A program made the translations under genes and the position numbers. From assembly GCA_964035575.1 (NCBI GenBank), contig OZ037839.1, forward strand, positions 1,749,220-1,813,219: DNA of 64,000 nt. Reading direction: 5' to 3'. The notes beneath the pieces are model-generated. The model did not search any database. It was not told where the DNA came from and saw only the letters and a program-made list of their open reading frames with translations. The number at the start of each line of letters is the position of its first letter. The first letter of the stretch is position 1. Below are positions 54,983 to 64,000 of the stretch, piece by piece. The DNA comes from Rhynchopus sp. YZ270_cl-10 (Eukaryota; Euglenozoa; Diplonemea; Diplonemida; Diplonemidae).

Positions 54983-56596
54983 ATGGAACTGTGTGTGCAG
55001 GGATATGATGATGACACCAAATTCGTGATTGAGGTGGGTGAGAAGGACACAACGGAGACGATGCGGCAGAAGGTGGCGTCTGCAACAGGGTTGTGCGAAG
55101 ACAGCTTCCGCATGGGCTTCGGAGGGAAGGAGGAAGGAGAGGACATCACAGAACTGAGTGCTGGAGACACAGTCGTGTTGACGAAAACTACTAAGTACCA
55201 ATCTGTTGAAGCACTTCGTGCCTTGGGTGAGACAGACATTTCCGAAGCGAGGTTGGCGACTGTGAAGGATCCTGAGGTGGCTTCTCTGCTTCTTCAGGCG
55301 GAGGTTGCGACTGTTATTCCGAACTTCTTCTTATGCGAAGCATCGTTTACGAGACTTGATCTCTCTGCTGTGTCTGGTGTGACACGGATTCAGCAACGCT
55401 TCCTCTCCAGGTGTGCGTCGGTGGAAACCGTTGACTTGTCGGGATTGTGCAACGTTACGCACATCGGGCATGAATGTTTCTATGCCTGCACATCGTTGAC
55501 AAGCCTTGACGTGTCAGGGTTCACTGGTGTGACGGTGATAGGGAACACGTTCCTAGGAGGAAGTGGCGTCACAAAGCTTGACTTATCCGCGATGACGAGT
55601 GTGACGAAGGTTGGGAGGCGCTTCCTCTCCCACTGCGAATCGTTGGAAACTCTCGACATCTCAGGATGGCGCAGAGTCACGCACATTGAAGACGGCTTCC
55701 TCAAGAACTGCACCTCGTTGGCAACCATTGATTTATCAGCTTTTTGCAGTGTCACGAAGATCGGCTCCGACTTTCTCTCCAACTGCTGGTCGTTAACCAC
55801 CATCAGCTTTTCAGGGATGACCAATGTGACGGACATTGGGAACAGCTTTTGTGTGGACTGCACCTCGTTGGAAACGATTGACTTGACAGCACTGCACAGG
55901 GTTGTGAAGGTGGGTTACGGCTTTCTTACGAGGTGCAACTCGCTGACAAGTATCGACCTCTCAGCTTTTGGGATTGTCAGAGACATTGGTGTCTGCTTTC
56001 TTATTCACTGTTCATCATTGAAAACAGTTGATTTATCAGTGTTGCGCAGCATCACACACATTGAGCAAAACTGGATGCAAGGGTGCTCCGCGTTGACAAC
56101 AGCAGACTTCTCAGGACTGAGCAATGTTAAGAACATTAGTGCACAGTTCCTGCAAGGGTGCACATCCTTGACCACGCTGGACATGTCAGGTATAGGCTGT
56201 GACACAAGGATCCAGCACAACTTTCTGGACAACTGCAACGCACTCACAACAGTCGTCTTGCCAGGCAACATCGACATTCACGAGATGTCTCTCCCGAATG
56301 AAGCCCAAAAGAACCATGGCACTGGACTCACGAAGCTTGCATGTGTGCGTGACATTTACGCAAGGTTTACGGAACAGTTCGGAGGTGTGCGGACAGAAGA
56401 TCTAGTACGAACAGACGTGTCTGGAGATGTAAGACAATGTATTGCATTGAAAGCAGGACAAGAAGGAGAAGGTTTGATGCAAGCACAAGAGGACGAGGAC
56501 AAGCAGGAACTGGACAAACAGGAGCATGACAAGCAAGGGCATTTGGAGGGTTTGGGTCCGGGACAGGCTGCAGCGATGTTGTGTCGAGCACAGTGA
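54983..56596 (+). CDS. UBL-LRR (BspA-like) protein, copy with GLGPGQ tail
   Basis: A 537-residue paralog with UBL, about 14 LRRs and a tail that continues past GHLEG into GLGPGQAAAMLCRAQ, shared with the copy at 61166. The segment before CVRDIYARF is shortened by a small in-frame deletion (LTKLACVRD). Variable residues include IPNFFLCE, IQQRFLSR, IGHECFYA and VGRRFLSH. It has the normal pyrimidine tract and AG. Confidence 0.9.
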   Translation: MELCVQGYDDDTKFVIEVGEKDTTETMRQKVASATGLCEDSFRMGFGGKEEGEDITELSAGDTVVLTKTTKYQSVEALRALGETDISEARLATVKDPEVASLLLQAEVATVIPNFFLCEASFTRLDLSAVSGVTRIQQRFLSRCASVETVDLSGLCNVTHIGHECFYACTSLTSLDVSGFTGVTVIGNTFLGGSGVTKLDLSAMTSVTKVGRRFLSHCESLETLDISGWRRVTHIEDGFLKNCTSLATIDLSAFCSVTKIGSDFLSNCWSLTTISFSGMTNVTDIGNSFCVDCTSLETIDLTALHRVVKVGYGFLTRCNSLTSIDLSAFGIVRDIGVCFLIHCSSLKTVDLSVLRSITHIEQNWMQGCSALTTADFSGLSNVKNISAQFLQGCTSLTTLDMSGIGCDTRIQHNFLDNCNALTTVVLPGNIDIHEMSLPNEAQKNHGTGLTKLACVRDIYARFTEQFGGVRTEDLVRTDVSGDVRQCIALKAGQEGEGLMQAQEDEDKQELDKQEHDKQGHLEGLGPGQAAAMLCRAQ

Positions 56597-57868
56597 GGAA
56601 CGGCCAGCAGAGGAAGTCAGTGGTTGAAGCCCGTCCGAAACACTTGCAGTGCGACCCACAGGAGGATTCCCGCAAGTGGTGGAGACACGGAGAGTGACGC
56701 CGCCAGCTGCGCACTGCGACCTCTAAACTGCACGAGAGAGGCTTAGGTTGATCCCATATGCATAATATTACATTTCAAGTGCAATACGCGTTCTTCGGAT
56801 GTCACGAGTCTTACTGTTTCCCCTTCCCCCCTTTTGTGTGTCAGCACCTTACTTTTTCAATATGCGGGTTTGTCGGGTTTTCTCTTCGTGTTGTTTTCCT
56901 TATCAGTATTTTCTTTCCCTACGACCGTTGTGTTTGTGCCCAACCCCAGCCCCCTTTTGTTTTTGCAACCTACTGAATATAAGAAAGGGTATCTTATGTT
57001 TAACTTTTAGCTTTATCTAAAGACTCTGTACAGATGATACAATAGATAAACCCTTGGTACCAGGTGCTTGGTACATAAGACGCCAGGTTCTATGATAAGC
57101 ACGGAACCACCCTGCGCCTGTTTGTCATGTTGTTTCCCGTGCAATACACTCACCTACTAAGTCTCGAAAAATCTTTTTGATAAAAAATGAACGAAGCACA
57201 AAAACCAGCGCGTGTGGAAGAAAAAAGAAAAGGGAAAATATTTTTTTCTGATTCAAAGTGGTGTTTATGTTTTGGGTACGGGGCGGAGAATAAAATCTGT
57301 TCGATAAAAGAAACGCAAGCTTTTTGTTTTATCTTTTTTAGTAGTTATATGTGGGAAATCTTTTATACAGGGGGAGTGTGCTATTTGGCCCCCCCAGTAA
57401 TCTTTTGCAAACAGCAACACAAAAATGCCCCCTATTTTTTCTACTCAAAGAACTGGACACTCTGCTTTAGGTGTTTTTGTTTTGTGTGTTCTGTGTTGTT
57501 TTGCAGTGCCTGCGTCCGATGAACGGTGAGGCGTTTGCACTTTTGAACGTCTCTTTTGCACTCTGTTCTGCACTCTCTCGTCGATGCATGAATACAACAT
57601 GAGTGTGTACTTTGTGTTCCCACTTAGAGTTCTCGTGATCCATGGGTTGGACAGTGCACTTTAGGTTCTCTTGGGGGCAGCGAAGTGTGCTTGTGTGTGG
57701 AGAAGCCAACTTTGCCCCCTTTCAAGTATGGTTAGGTTCGTCTTTACAGTATTTTCCATTTCTCTCTTCTCACAACCGGCAAGTGAAACAAATAAGAAAG
57801 CTATTTTGCTGCATCTCCTCCTCCTTCTCAACACCACCCCAAAACAGAGCAACACTTCACTCGAAACA
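56597..57868. other. Intergenic region before LRR copy at 57869
   Basis: Starts with a flank shared with 62777-62935 (GAACGGCCAGCAGAGGAAGT, then AGAGAGGCTTAGGTTGATCC) and a partial module A to about 56870. It then diverges. At 57507-57552 is the repeat GATGAACGGTGAGGCGTTTG also seen at 31938. The end carries CCCCTTTCAAGTATGGTTAG of the upstream module and a shortened pyrimidine tract. Confidence 0.65.
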
Positions 57869-59503
57869 ATGGAACTGTGTGTGCAGGGATATGATGATGA
57901 CACCAAATTCGTGATTGAGGTGGGTGAGAAGGACACAACGGAGACGATGCGGCAGAAGGTGGCGTCTGCAACAGGGTTGTGCGAAGACAGCTTCCGCATG
58001 GGCTTCGGAGGGAAGGAGGAAGGAGAGGACATCACAGAACTGAGTGCTGGAGACACAGTCGTGTTGACGAAAACTACTAAGTACGAATCTGTTGAAGCAC
58101 TTCGTGCCTTGGGTGAGACAGACATTTCCGAAGCGAGGTTGGCGACTGTGAAGGATCCTGAGGTGGCTTCTCTGCTTCTTCAGGCGGAGGTTGCGACTGT
58201 TATTCCGAACTTCTTCTTGCGCGAAGCATCGTTTACGAGACTTGATCTCTCTGCTGTGTCTGTTGTGACACGCATTCAGCAGCGCTTCCTCTACGGGTGT
58301 GCGTCGGTGGAAACCGTTGACTTGTCGGGATTGTGCAACGTTACGCACATCGGGAAATACTGTCTCTCTCGCTGCACATCCTTGAGAAGCCTTGACGTGT
58401 CAGGGTTCACTGGTGTGACGGTGATAGGGGAGTCTTTCCTCCCAGATAGTGGCATCACAGAGCTTGACTTATCCGCGATGACGAGTGTGACGACCGTTGG
58501 TACGTACTTTCTTCTCAACTGCGAGTCGTTGGAAAGTCTCGACATCTCAGGATGGCGCAGAGTCACGCACATTGAGGAATGCTTCCTCACGAACTGCACC
58601 TCGTTGTCCAGCGTTGATTTGTCAGCTCTTTGCAGTGTCACGAAGATCGGCTCCGATTTTCTCATCAACTGCACGTCGTTGACCACCATCAGCTTTTCAG
58701 GGATGACCAATGTGACGGAAATTGAGGACAACTTTTGTATGGACTGCACCTCGTTGGAAACGATTGACTTGACAGCACTGCACAGGGTTGTGAAGGTGGG
58801 TTACGGCTTTCTTACGAGGTGCACCTCGCTGGGAAGTATCGACCTTTCAGCTTTTTGCAGTGCGACAGAAGTTGGGCACAGCTTTCTGTTGCAGTGCTCA
58901 TCATTGCAAACAGTTGATTTATCAGTGTTGCGCAGCATCACACACATTGAGCAAAACTGGATGCAAAGGTGCTTCGCGTTGACAACAGCAGACTTCTCAG
59001 GACTGAGCAATGTTAAGAGCATTAGTGCACAGTTCCTGCAAGGGTGCCTATCCTTGACCACGCTGGACATGTCAGGTATAGGCAGTGATACAAGGATCCA
59101 GCACAACTTTCTGGACAACTGCAACGCACTCACAACAGTCGTCTTGCCAGGCAACATCGACATTGACGAGATGTCTCTCCCGAATGAAGCCCAAAAGAAC
59201 CATGGCACTGGACTCACGAAGACCTTCGATGCATGTGTGCGTGACATTTACGCAAGGTTTACGGAACAGTTCGGAGGTGTGCGGACAGAAGATCTGGTAC
59301 GAACAGACGTGTCTGGAGATGCAAGACAATGTATTGCATTGAAAGCAGGACAAGAAGGAGAAGGAGTGACGCCGCCAGCTGCGCACTGCTCCCTCGAAGC
59401 TGCACGACGCACACCCTCACAGGCCACTCCTCCCGCAAGCACTGCAGACAACAGAGCTGGAATCGCTGCTGCACAGCGTACTGGCAGCCCTACAATATCA
59501 TGA
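57869..59503 (+). CDS. UBL-LRR (BspA-like) protein with replaced tail
   Basis: A 544-residue paralog. UBL and LRRs are intact (variable residues IPNFFLRE, IQQRFLYG, IGKYCLSR, VGTYFLLN). After QEGEG the usual Q/K/E tail is missing; the frame runs into DNA that is 3' flank in other copies (VTPPAAHCSLEAARRTPSQA), ending TGSPTIS. A deletion between GGAGAAGG and GTGACGCCGCC explains this. The pyrimidine tract is shorter (CTCCTCCTCCTTCTC). The true start is the family ATG; the frame is open further upstream. Confidence 0.88.
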   Translation: MELCVQGYDDDTKFVIEVGEKDTTETMRQKVASATGLCEDSFRMGFGGKEEGEDITELSAGDTVVLTKTTKYESVEALRALGETDISEARLATVKDPEVASLLLQAEVATVIPNFFLREASFTRLDLSAVSVVTRIQQRFLYGCASVETVDLSGLCNVTHIGKYCLSRCTSLRSLDVSGFTGVTVIGESFLPDSGITELDLSAMTSVTTVGTYFLLNCESLESLDISGWRRVTHIEECFLTNCTSLSSVDLSALCSVTKIGSDFLINCTSLTTISFSGMTNVTEIEDNFCMDCTSLETIDLTALHRVVKVGYGFLTRCTSLGSIDLSAFCSATEVGHSFLLQCSSLQTVDLSVLRSITHIEQNWMQRCFALTTADFSGLSNVKSISAQFLQGCLSLTTLDMSGIGSDTRIQHNFLDNCNALTTVVLPGNIDIDEMSLPNEAQKNHGTGLTKTFDACVRDIYARFTEQFGGVRTEDLVRTDVSGDARQCIALKAGQEGEGVTPPAAHCSLEAARRTPSQATPPASTADNRAGIAAAQRTGSPTIS

Positions 59504-61165
59504 CATGTACGACAGTTTGTGTGGAGAGAGGCTTAGGTTGATCTCATAAACATTTCAAGTGCAATACGCGTTTTCGGATGTCACGAGTCTTACTGTTTCC
59601 CCTTCCCCCCTTTTGTGTCTCAGCACCTTACTTTTTCAATATGTGGGTTTTCGAGGGTTTTTTGGGGGTTTCAAAAATAGAGAGAAAGGATGGATACGAT
59701 GAACAAAGAGCAGGACGACAGCAAAATAGAGAACGGGGGTGTGTTTCATTTTTATTGACTGTTTCAAGGTAACCAAACACCAGATACTTCAGTTTATCTG
59801 AACGTTTCTTTCTATGAAGCTATATACTGGGAGCCCCTTTCACACTGCAACTTATTCCCCAACCGGACGCTGCATCACACAGGACTCATGACCCTTTGTC
59901 TCCAATGATAGTCGTTCTGCCCGTGACTGCACAGAGCTGACACACTCGTTGAGTGCCTCACAAAACCTCAAATTATTTCCTTCTTGGTGGTGGAGACTAC
60001 GCAAATATGGACTGTACAAAGCTCTCTGATAAGAAAGCCAATCAACCCTGTTTGCAGGATTAAGCAAGTTAATATTATTAATCCATAGGAACGCATGGCC
60101 TGGGTAGCCACCGTTCTGAAGCTACATTCTGAAAACAAATTACTTTTATGACATCGATTTTACAAATGTACACGACAACTGATTTGTGCGTGTGTGATTT
60201 TAAACGCAGTGGAATGTTTTTTACTTTCAAGTTTTGTGTGGATGGCAAGTGCGCGAACCGTGGGCGAGCTGAGCCATGATTTATAGGGACCCTGCTACGA
60301 AATAATAGTGGCCATTTATGGGTATAAATAGGTGTGTGTTCTAGTTTGATCCGTTGTAAGAACACTTCGAAGCCCCGCCCTGTGCATGTGCTCGACTACT
60401 GTCCGCGTTTTTAGCACCTTTCATTTTCATTTGCTTTTATTTTATTTTGTACGAGTATGCAATACGTCTGGAAATGAAAGACGCGCTCGTCGGTTGTCAT
60501 GAGTTTTACCGTTTCCCCCTTCCCCCCTTGTGCTCCACCTCTCCACCGTACTTAAGGACGCAGGTTTCTTCGGGGGTTTTCGGGACTTATGGGGTTTCAA
60601 AAAAAAAGGATGGATGCGATCAACAAACAACAAACAACGAATATATAAAGAAGTGGGGCTATTTCTATTTTCTGGAGAGGAACCCTTGCTCCTACTGATG
60701 AGATGCTGCCGGGGGTTCAGAGAACGTGGTATAGGAGCAGGCAGCTCGAAACCACAAAGTTTTGTTGTCAGCCCACGGCCTGCTAAGAGGACCCGTGCTA
60801 CACAATTAGGGAAAGGTGTACTGGCTGTACCCTATTTGTTCAGTTGCAAAAAAACAAAAAAAAAATAAAGACAAAAAAGAGGAGACGACGCTGGTGGAAA
60901 ACTCTATCTTTGGATTGAAAAGAATATCTTAATCATTCTTTGCTTTTATTCATCGTCTTCACACTTTATCATTGTTGTTGGGTTGGGAAATAAAAACGTT
61001 TACCCCTTTCAAGCATGCTTAGGTTCATCTTAAAAATGTTCTCCAAATCTCTCTTCTCACTAGCGTCAAGTGAAATAAACAAGAAAGCTATTTTGTTGTA
61101 TCTTGCCCCCCTCCTCCTCCTTCTCAACACTTACCCCAAAACAGAGCAACACTTCACTCGAAGCA
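59504..61165. other. Intergenic region before LRR copy at 61166
   Basis: Module A (59550-59780), a segment shared with 51140-51332, about 450 bases of unique sequence (59985-60435), module B with its tail (60440-60670), then the shared upstream module (60935-61062) and the pyrimidine tract. Having both module types here suggests the remains of an intervening unit. No gene is seen. Confidence 0.65.
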
Positions 61166-62776
61166 ATGGAACTGTGTGTGCAGGGATATGATGATGACAT
61201 CAAATTCGTGATTGAGGTGGGTGAGAAGGACACAACGGAGACGATGCGGCAGAAGGTGGCGTCTGCAACAGGGTTGTGCGAAGACAGCTTCCACATGGGC
61301 TTCGGAGGGAAGGAGGAAGGAGAGGACATCACAGAACTGAGTGCTGGAGACACAGTCGTGTTGACGAAAACTACTAAGTACCAATCTGTTGAAGCACTTC
61401 GTGCCTTGGGTGAGACAGACATTTCCGAAGCGCGGTTGGCGACTGTGAAGGATCCTGAGGTGGCTTCCCTGCTTCTTCAGGCGGAGGTTGCGACTGTTAT
61501 TCCTGGCGGGTTCTTGAGCGCAGCATCGTTTACGAGACTTGATCTCTCTGCTGTGTCTGGTGTGACGCGAATTGAGGACGGCTTCCTCGGCGGGTGTGCG
61601 TCGGTGGAAACTGTTGACTTGTCGGGATTGTGCAACGTTACGCACATTGGCGGTGCCTTTCTCTCTAGCTGCACATCGTTGACAAGCCTCGACGTGTCAG
61701 GGTTCACTGGTGTGACGGTGATAGGGAACTCGTTCCTCAAAGAAAGTGGCGTCACAGAGCTTGACTTGTCCGCGATGACGAGCGTGACGACGGTTGGTCC
61801 GTACTTTCTTCTCACCTGCGAGTCGTTGCAACGTCTTGACATCTCAGGATGGCGCAGAGTCACGCACATTGAGGACTACGTCCTCGCGAACTGCACCTCG
61901 TTGGCAAGCATTGATTTGTCAGCTTTTTGCAGTGTCACGAAGATCGGCTCCGACTTTCTCTTCAACTGCACGTCGTTGACCACCATCAGCTTTTCGATGA
62001 CCAATGTGACGGAAATTGGGAACGGGTTTTGTTTGCACTGCACCTCGTTGGAAACGATTGACTTATCAGCACTGCACAGGGTTGTGAAGGTAGGTCACAC
62101 CTTTCTTGCGAGGTGCACCTCGCTGGGAAGTATCGACCTTTCAGCTTTTGGGAGTGCGACAGACGTTGGGCACAGATGTCTCAGTAACTGTTCATCATTG
62201 AAAACAGTTGATTTATCAGTGTTGCGCAGCATCACACACATTGAGCAAAACTGGATGGAAGGGTGCTCCTCGTTGACAACAGCAGACTTCTCAGGACTGA
62301 GCAATGTTAAGAACATTAGTGCACAGTTCCTGCAAGGGTGCACATCCTTGACCACGCTGGACATGTCAGGTATAGGCAGTGACACAAGAATCCAGCACAA
62401 CTTTCTGGACAACTGCAACGCACTCACAACAGTCGTCTTGCCAGGCAACATCGACAAGATGTCTCTCCCGAATGAAGCCCAAAAGAACCATGGCACTGGA
62501 CTCACGAAGACCTTCGATGCATGTGTGCGTGACATTTACGCAAGGTTTACGGAACAGTTCGGAGGTGTGCGGACAGAAGATCTGGTACGAACAGACGTGT
62601 CTGGAGATGCAAGACAATGTATTGCATTGAAAGCAGGACAAGAAGGAGAAGGTTTGATGCAAGCAGAAGAGGACGAGGACAAGCAGGAACTGGACAAACA
62701 GGAGCATGACAAGCAAGGGCATTTGGAGGGTTTGGGTCCGGGACAGGCTGGAGCGATGTTGTGTCGAGCACAGTGA
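61166..62776 (+). CDS. UBL-LRR (BspA-like) protein, last copy in window
   Basis: A 536-residue paralog with a tail ending GLGPGQAGAMLCRAQ. Small in-frame deletions remove one glycine in FSMTNV and two residues in NIDKMSL relative to the other copies. Variable residues include IPGGFLSA, IEDGFLGG, IGGAFLSS and VGPYFLLT. The ATG context has GAAGCAATGG instead of GAAACAATGG. Standard pyrimidine tract and AG. Confidence 0.9.
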   Translation: MELCVQGYDDDIKFVIEVGEKDTTETMRQKVASATGLCEDSFHMGFGGKEEGEDITELSAGDTVVLTKTTKYQSVEALRALGETDISEARLATVKDPEVASLLLQAEVATVIPGGFLSAASFTRLDLSAVSGVTRIEDGFLGGCASVETVDLSGLCNVTHIGGAFLSSCTSLTSLDVSGFTGVTVIGNSFLKESGVTELDLSAMTSVTTVGPYFLLTCESLQRLDISGWRRVTHIEDYVLANCTSLASIDLSAFCSVTKIGSDFLFNCTSLTTISFSMTNVTEIGNGFCLHCTSLETIDLSALHRVVKVGHTFLARCTSLGSIDLSAFGSATDVGHRCLSNCSSLKTVDLSVLRSITHIEQNWMEGCSSLTTADFSGLSNVKNISAQFLQGCTSLTTLDMSGIGSDTRIQHNFLDNCNALTTVVLPGNIDKMSLPNEAQKNHGTGLTKTFDACVRDIYARFTEQFGGVRTEDLVRTDVSGDARQCIALKAGQEGEGLMQAEEDEDKQELDKQEHDKQGHLEGLGPGQAGAMLCRAQ

Positions 62777-63386
62777 GGAACGGCCAGCAGAGGAAGTCAG
62801 TGGTTGAAGCCCGTCCCAAACGCAGTGCGACCCACAGGAGGATTCCCGCAAGTGGTGGACACGCAGAGTGACCCCGCCAGCTGCGCACTGCGACCTCTAA
62901 ACTGCACGAGAGAGGCTTAGGTTGATCCCATATGCATAATATTACATTTCAAGTGCAATACGCGTTCTTCGGATGTCACGGGTCTTACTGTTTCCCCTTC
63001 CCCCCTTTTGTGTCTCAGCACCTTACTTTTTCAATATGCGGGTTTTCGGGTCTTTTGGGGGTTTCAAAAATAAAGAGAAAGGATGAATACGATGAACAAA
63101 GAGCAGGACGACAGCAAAATAGAGAACGGGGGTGTGTTTCATTTTGTTTACACTCTCAACACTTACACGACGGCAGAATAGACGCGGGTGTATTTCACCC
63201 TTTCAAGGTGACCTAGCACGAGAGGCTTACGATCATCTTATGAACCTTTCTTTCCATGAAGTTGTATACTGGGAGCCCCTTTCACACGTGTTCTGCGCAA
63301 GAATTTCCCTCACAAGCCATCCCCACTCCACACCTACAACACGCCATCACAGACACCCTGCGACCCACCTTGCATATTGTCTAACA
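62777..63386. other. Intergenic region before the last gene
   Basis: Post-stop flank, module A (about 62950-63145) and GGTGACCTAGCACGAGAGGC (63207). A CA-rich, AG-containing leader follows (CACAAGCCATCCCCACTCCA, then CATCACAGACACC). Confidence 0.7.
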
Positions 63387-63941
63387 ATGCAGGTTTCGAT
63401 ACACGCAAAGACTCTGGACGTGACTGCGGTGGTGGACGTTGGTCCTGAGGAGACCATAGGCGGGCTGACTGCGATGGCGGTGAAGGCGTTGCAGTGCGAA
63501 GAGGCGTGCTACCTTTGCTTTGGCGGGGTTGCGCTGCACGACCGTACGGTGTGTGTACGCGACGTGGGGGCGGAGGCTGGGGATGTGTTTGCTCTGCACT
63601 TTTGCGTCGAGCTTCCGGAGTGCAGGATTGCAGGGAGGTATGAGTGCAGAGACTATGACTCTGGGGGGAAGAACGACTGGCACTACGTCACCATCAGCGA
63701 CCTTGATGGGCCCACAGCAGACCACAAGGCGCGTGCCCTCTGGCGCAACCGTGCACAGGTCCAATGGGAGCTGACCGCAACCGAAAACCCAGACGTCTAC
63801 GACGTGTCACAGCACTGCCCGTATCACAGCTCAGGGCACACAACGCTTGCAGTGACGCGCTGTCCAAGCAGTGGTGCTGTGCAGCACATCGCTGGCCCCT
63901 GGGGTGAGCTGTACAAAAGGCAGGACGAGTTTTCGGAGTGA
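63387..63941 (+). CDS. UBL-like protein with unknown C-terminal domain
   Basis: A 184-residue protein starting at the ATG after CTAACA. Residues 1-75 look ubiquitin-like (MQVSIHAKTLDVTAVVDVGP, then a helix LTAMAVKALQCEEACYLCFG and GDVFALHF). Residues 80-184 form an unrecognised, probably beta-rich domain with conserved-looking aromatic positions (DWHYVTISDL, ALWRNRAQVQWELTA) and several Cys/His. It shares only the UBL layout with the LRR and DUF4116 genes. The function is unknown. No signal peptide or membrane segment; the frame upstream is open, but no earlier ATG has support. Confidence 0.75.
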   Translation: MQVSIHAKTLDVTAVVDVGPEETIGGLTAMAVKALQCEEACYLCFGGVALHDRTVCVRDVGAEAGDVFALHFCVELPECRIAGRYECRDYDSGGKNDWHYVTISDLDGPTADHKARALWRNRAQVQWELTATENPDVYDVSQHCPYHSSGHTTLAVTRCPSSGAVQHIAGPWGELYKRQDEFSE

Positions 63942-64000
63942 AAATAATGTCGTTTTTGAGGATTTCGGTCTGTACCCTAGCCCTTCTCAGGATGGCGTTG

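Overview
The window looks like nuclear DNA of a euglenozoan protist, most likely a diplonemid or a relative of the kinetoplastids. Three observations support this. Every convincing gene is on the + strand, as in polycistronic, directional gene clusters. Most gene starts sit just after a pyrimidine-rich tract and an AG, which looks like a spliced-leader trans-splice acceptor, and no internal introns are needed. The broken small-subunit rRNA in the window ends with CTGTAGGTGAACCTGCAGC before AGGATCATT, the CTGCAG form typical of Euglenozoa. The genus is inference.

The main content is a tandem array of one gene family: an N-terminal ubiquitin-like (UBL) domain of about 70 residues, then BspA/TpLRR-type leucine-rich repeats, then a Q/K/E/D-rich tail. 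Copies start at 1232, 5357, 8046, 38181 (divergent), 45246, 48576 (broken by an insertion), 52175, 54983, 57869 and 61166. They are nearly identical in DNA, but differences pile up at a few fixed positions of each LRR (I-x-x-x-F-L-x-x-C). The copy at 8046 has an expanded 48-bp minisatellite tail, read in two frames within one protein, with a captured HMG box inside it. Two further genes (3205, 39676) join a UBL-like start to DUF4116-type repeats, and 63387 joins one to an unknown domain, so the UBL-like head links most genes here. Other host genes are a WD40 protein (30066) and a probable organellar helical-repeat protein (34641).

From about 10.8 to 25.6 kb lies a nested repeat region. A composite repeat (called R3-R1-R2 here) occurs twice in tandem. 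The second copy is interrupted by a 3.0-kb CACTA-like element (11578-14590, TIR CACGGTGGCCCA, GA target duplication) and by an 18S rRNA fragment (14851 to about 23130). The 18S fragment is itself interrupted by a 6.7-kb TIR element (15676-22367) with a 7-bp duplication of the conserved 18S sequence CTCAACA. That element carries a 122-bp satellite and a large gene with a polyglutamine tract and a C-terminal OTU-like cysteine protease domain. It is the best candidate here for an undescribed mobile system.

The rest of the intergenic space holds smaller elements: an internally deleted Tc1/mariner copy (43581-44579), two short TIR elements with TA duplications whose empty sites survive in neighbouring paralogous units (51461-52069, 54003-54578), a TPRT-type retroposon family with 12-22 bp duplications (48853-49411 and 33582-33811), perfect and imperfect palindromes, and long microsatellites. 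All calls come from reading and pairwise comparison within the window; no database search was possible.
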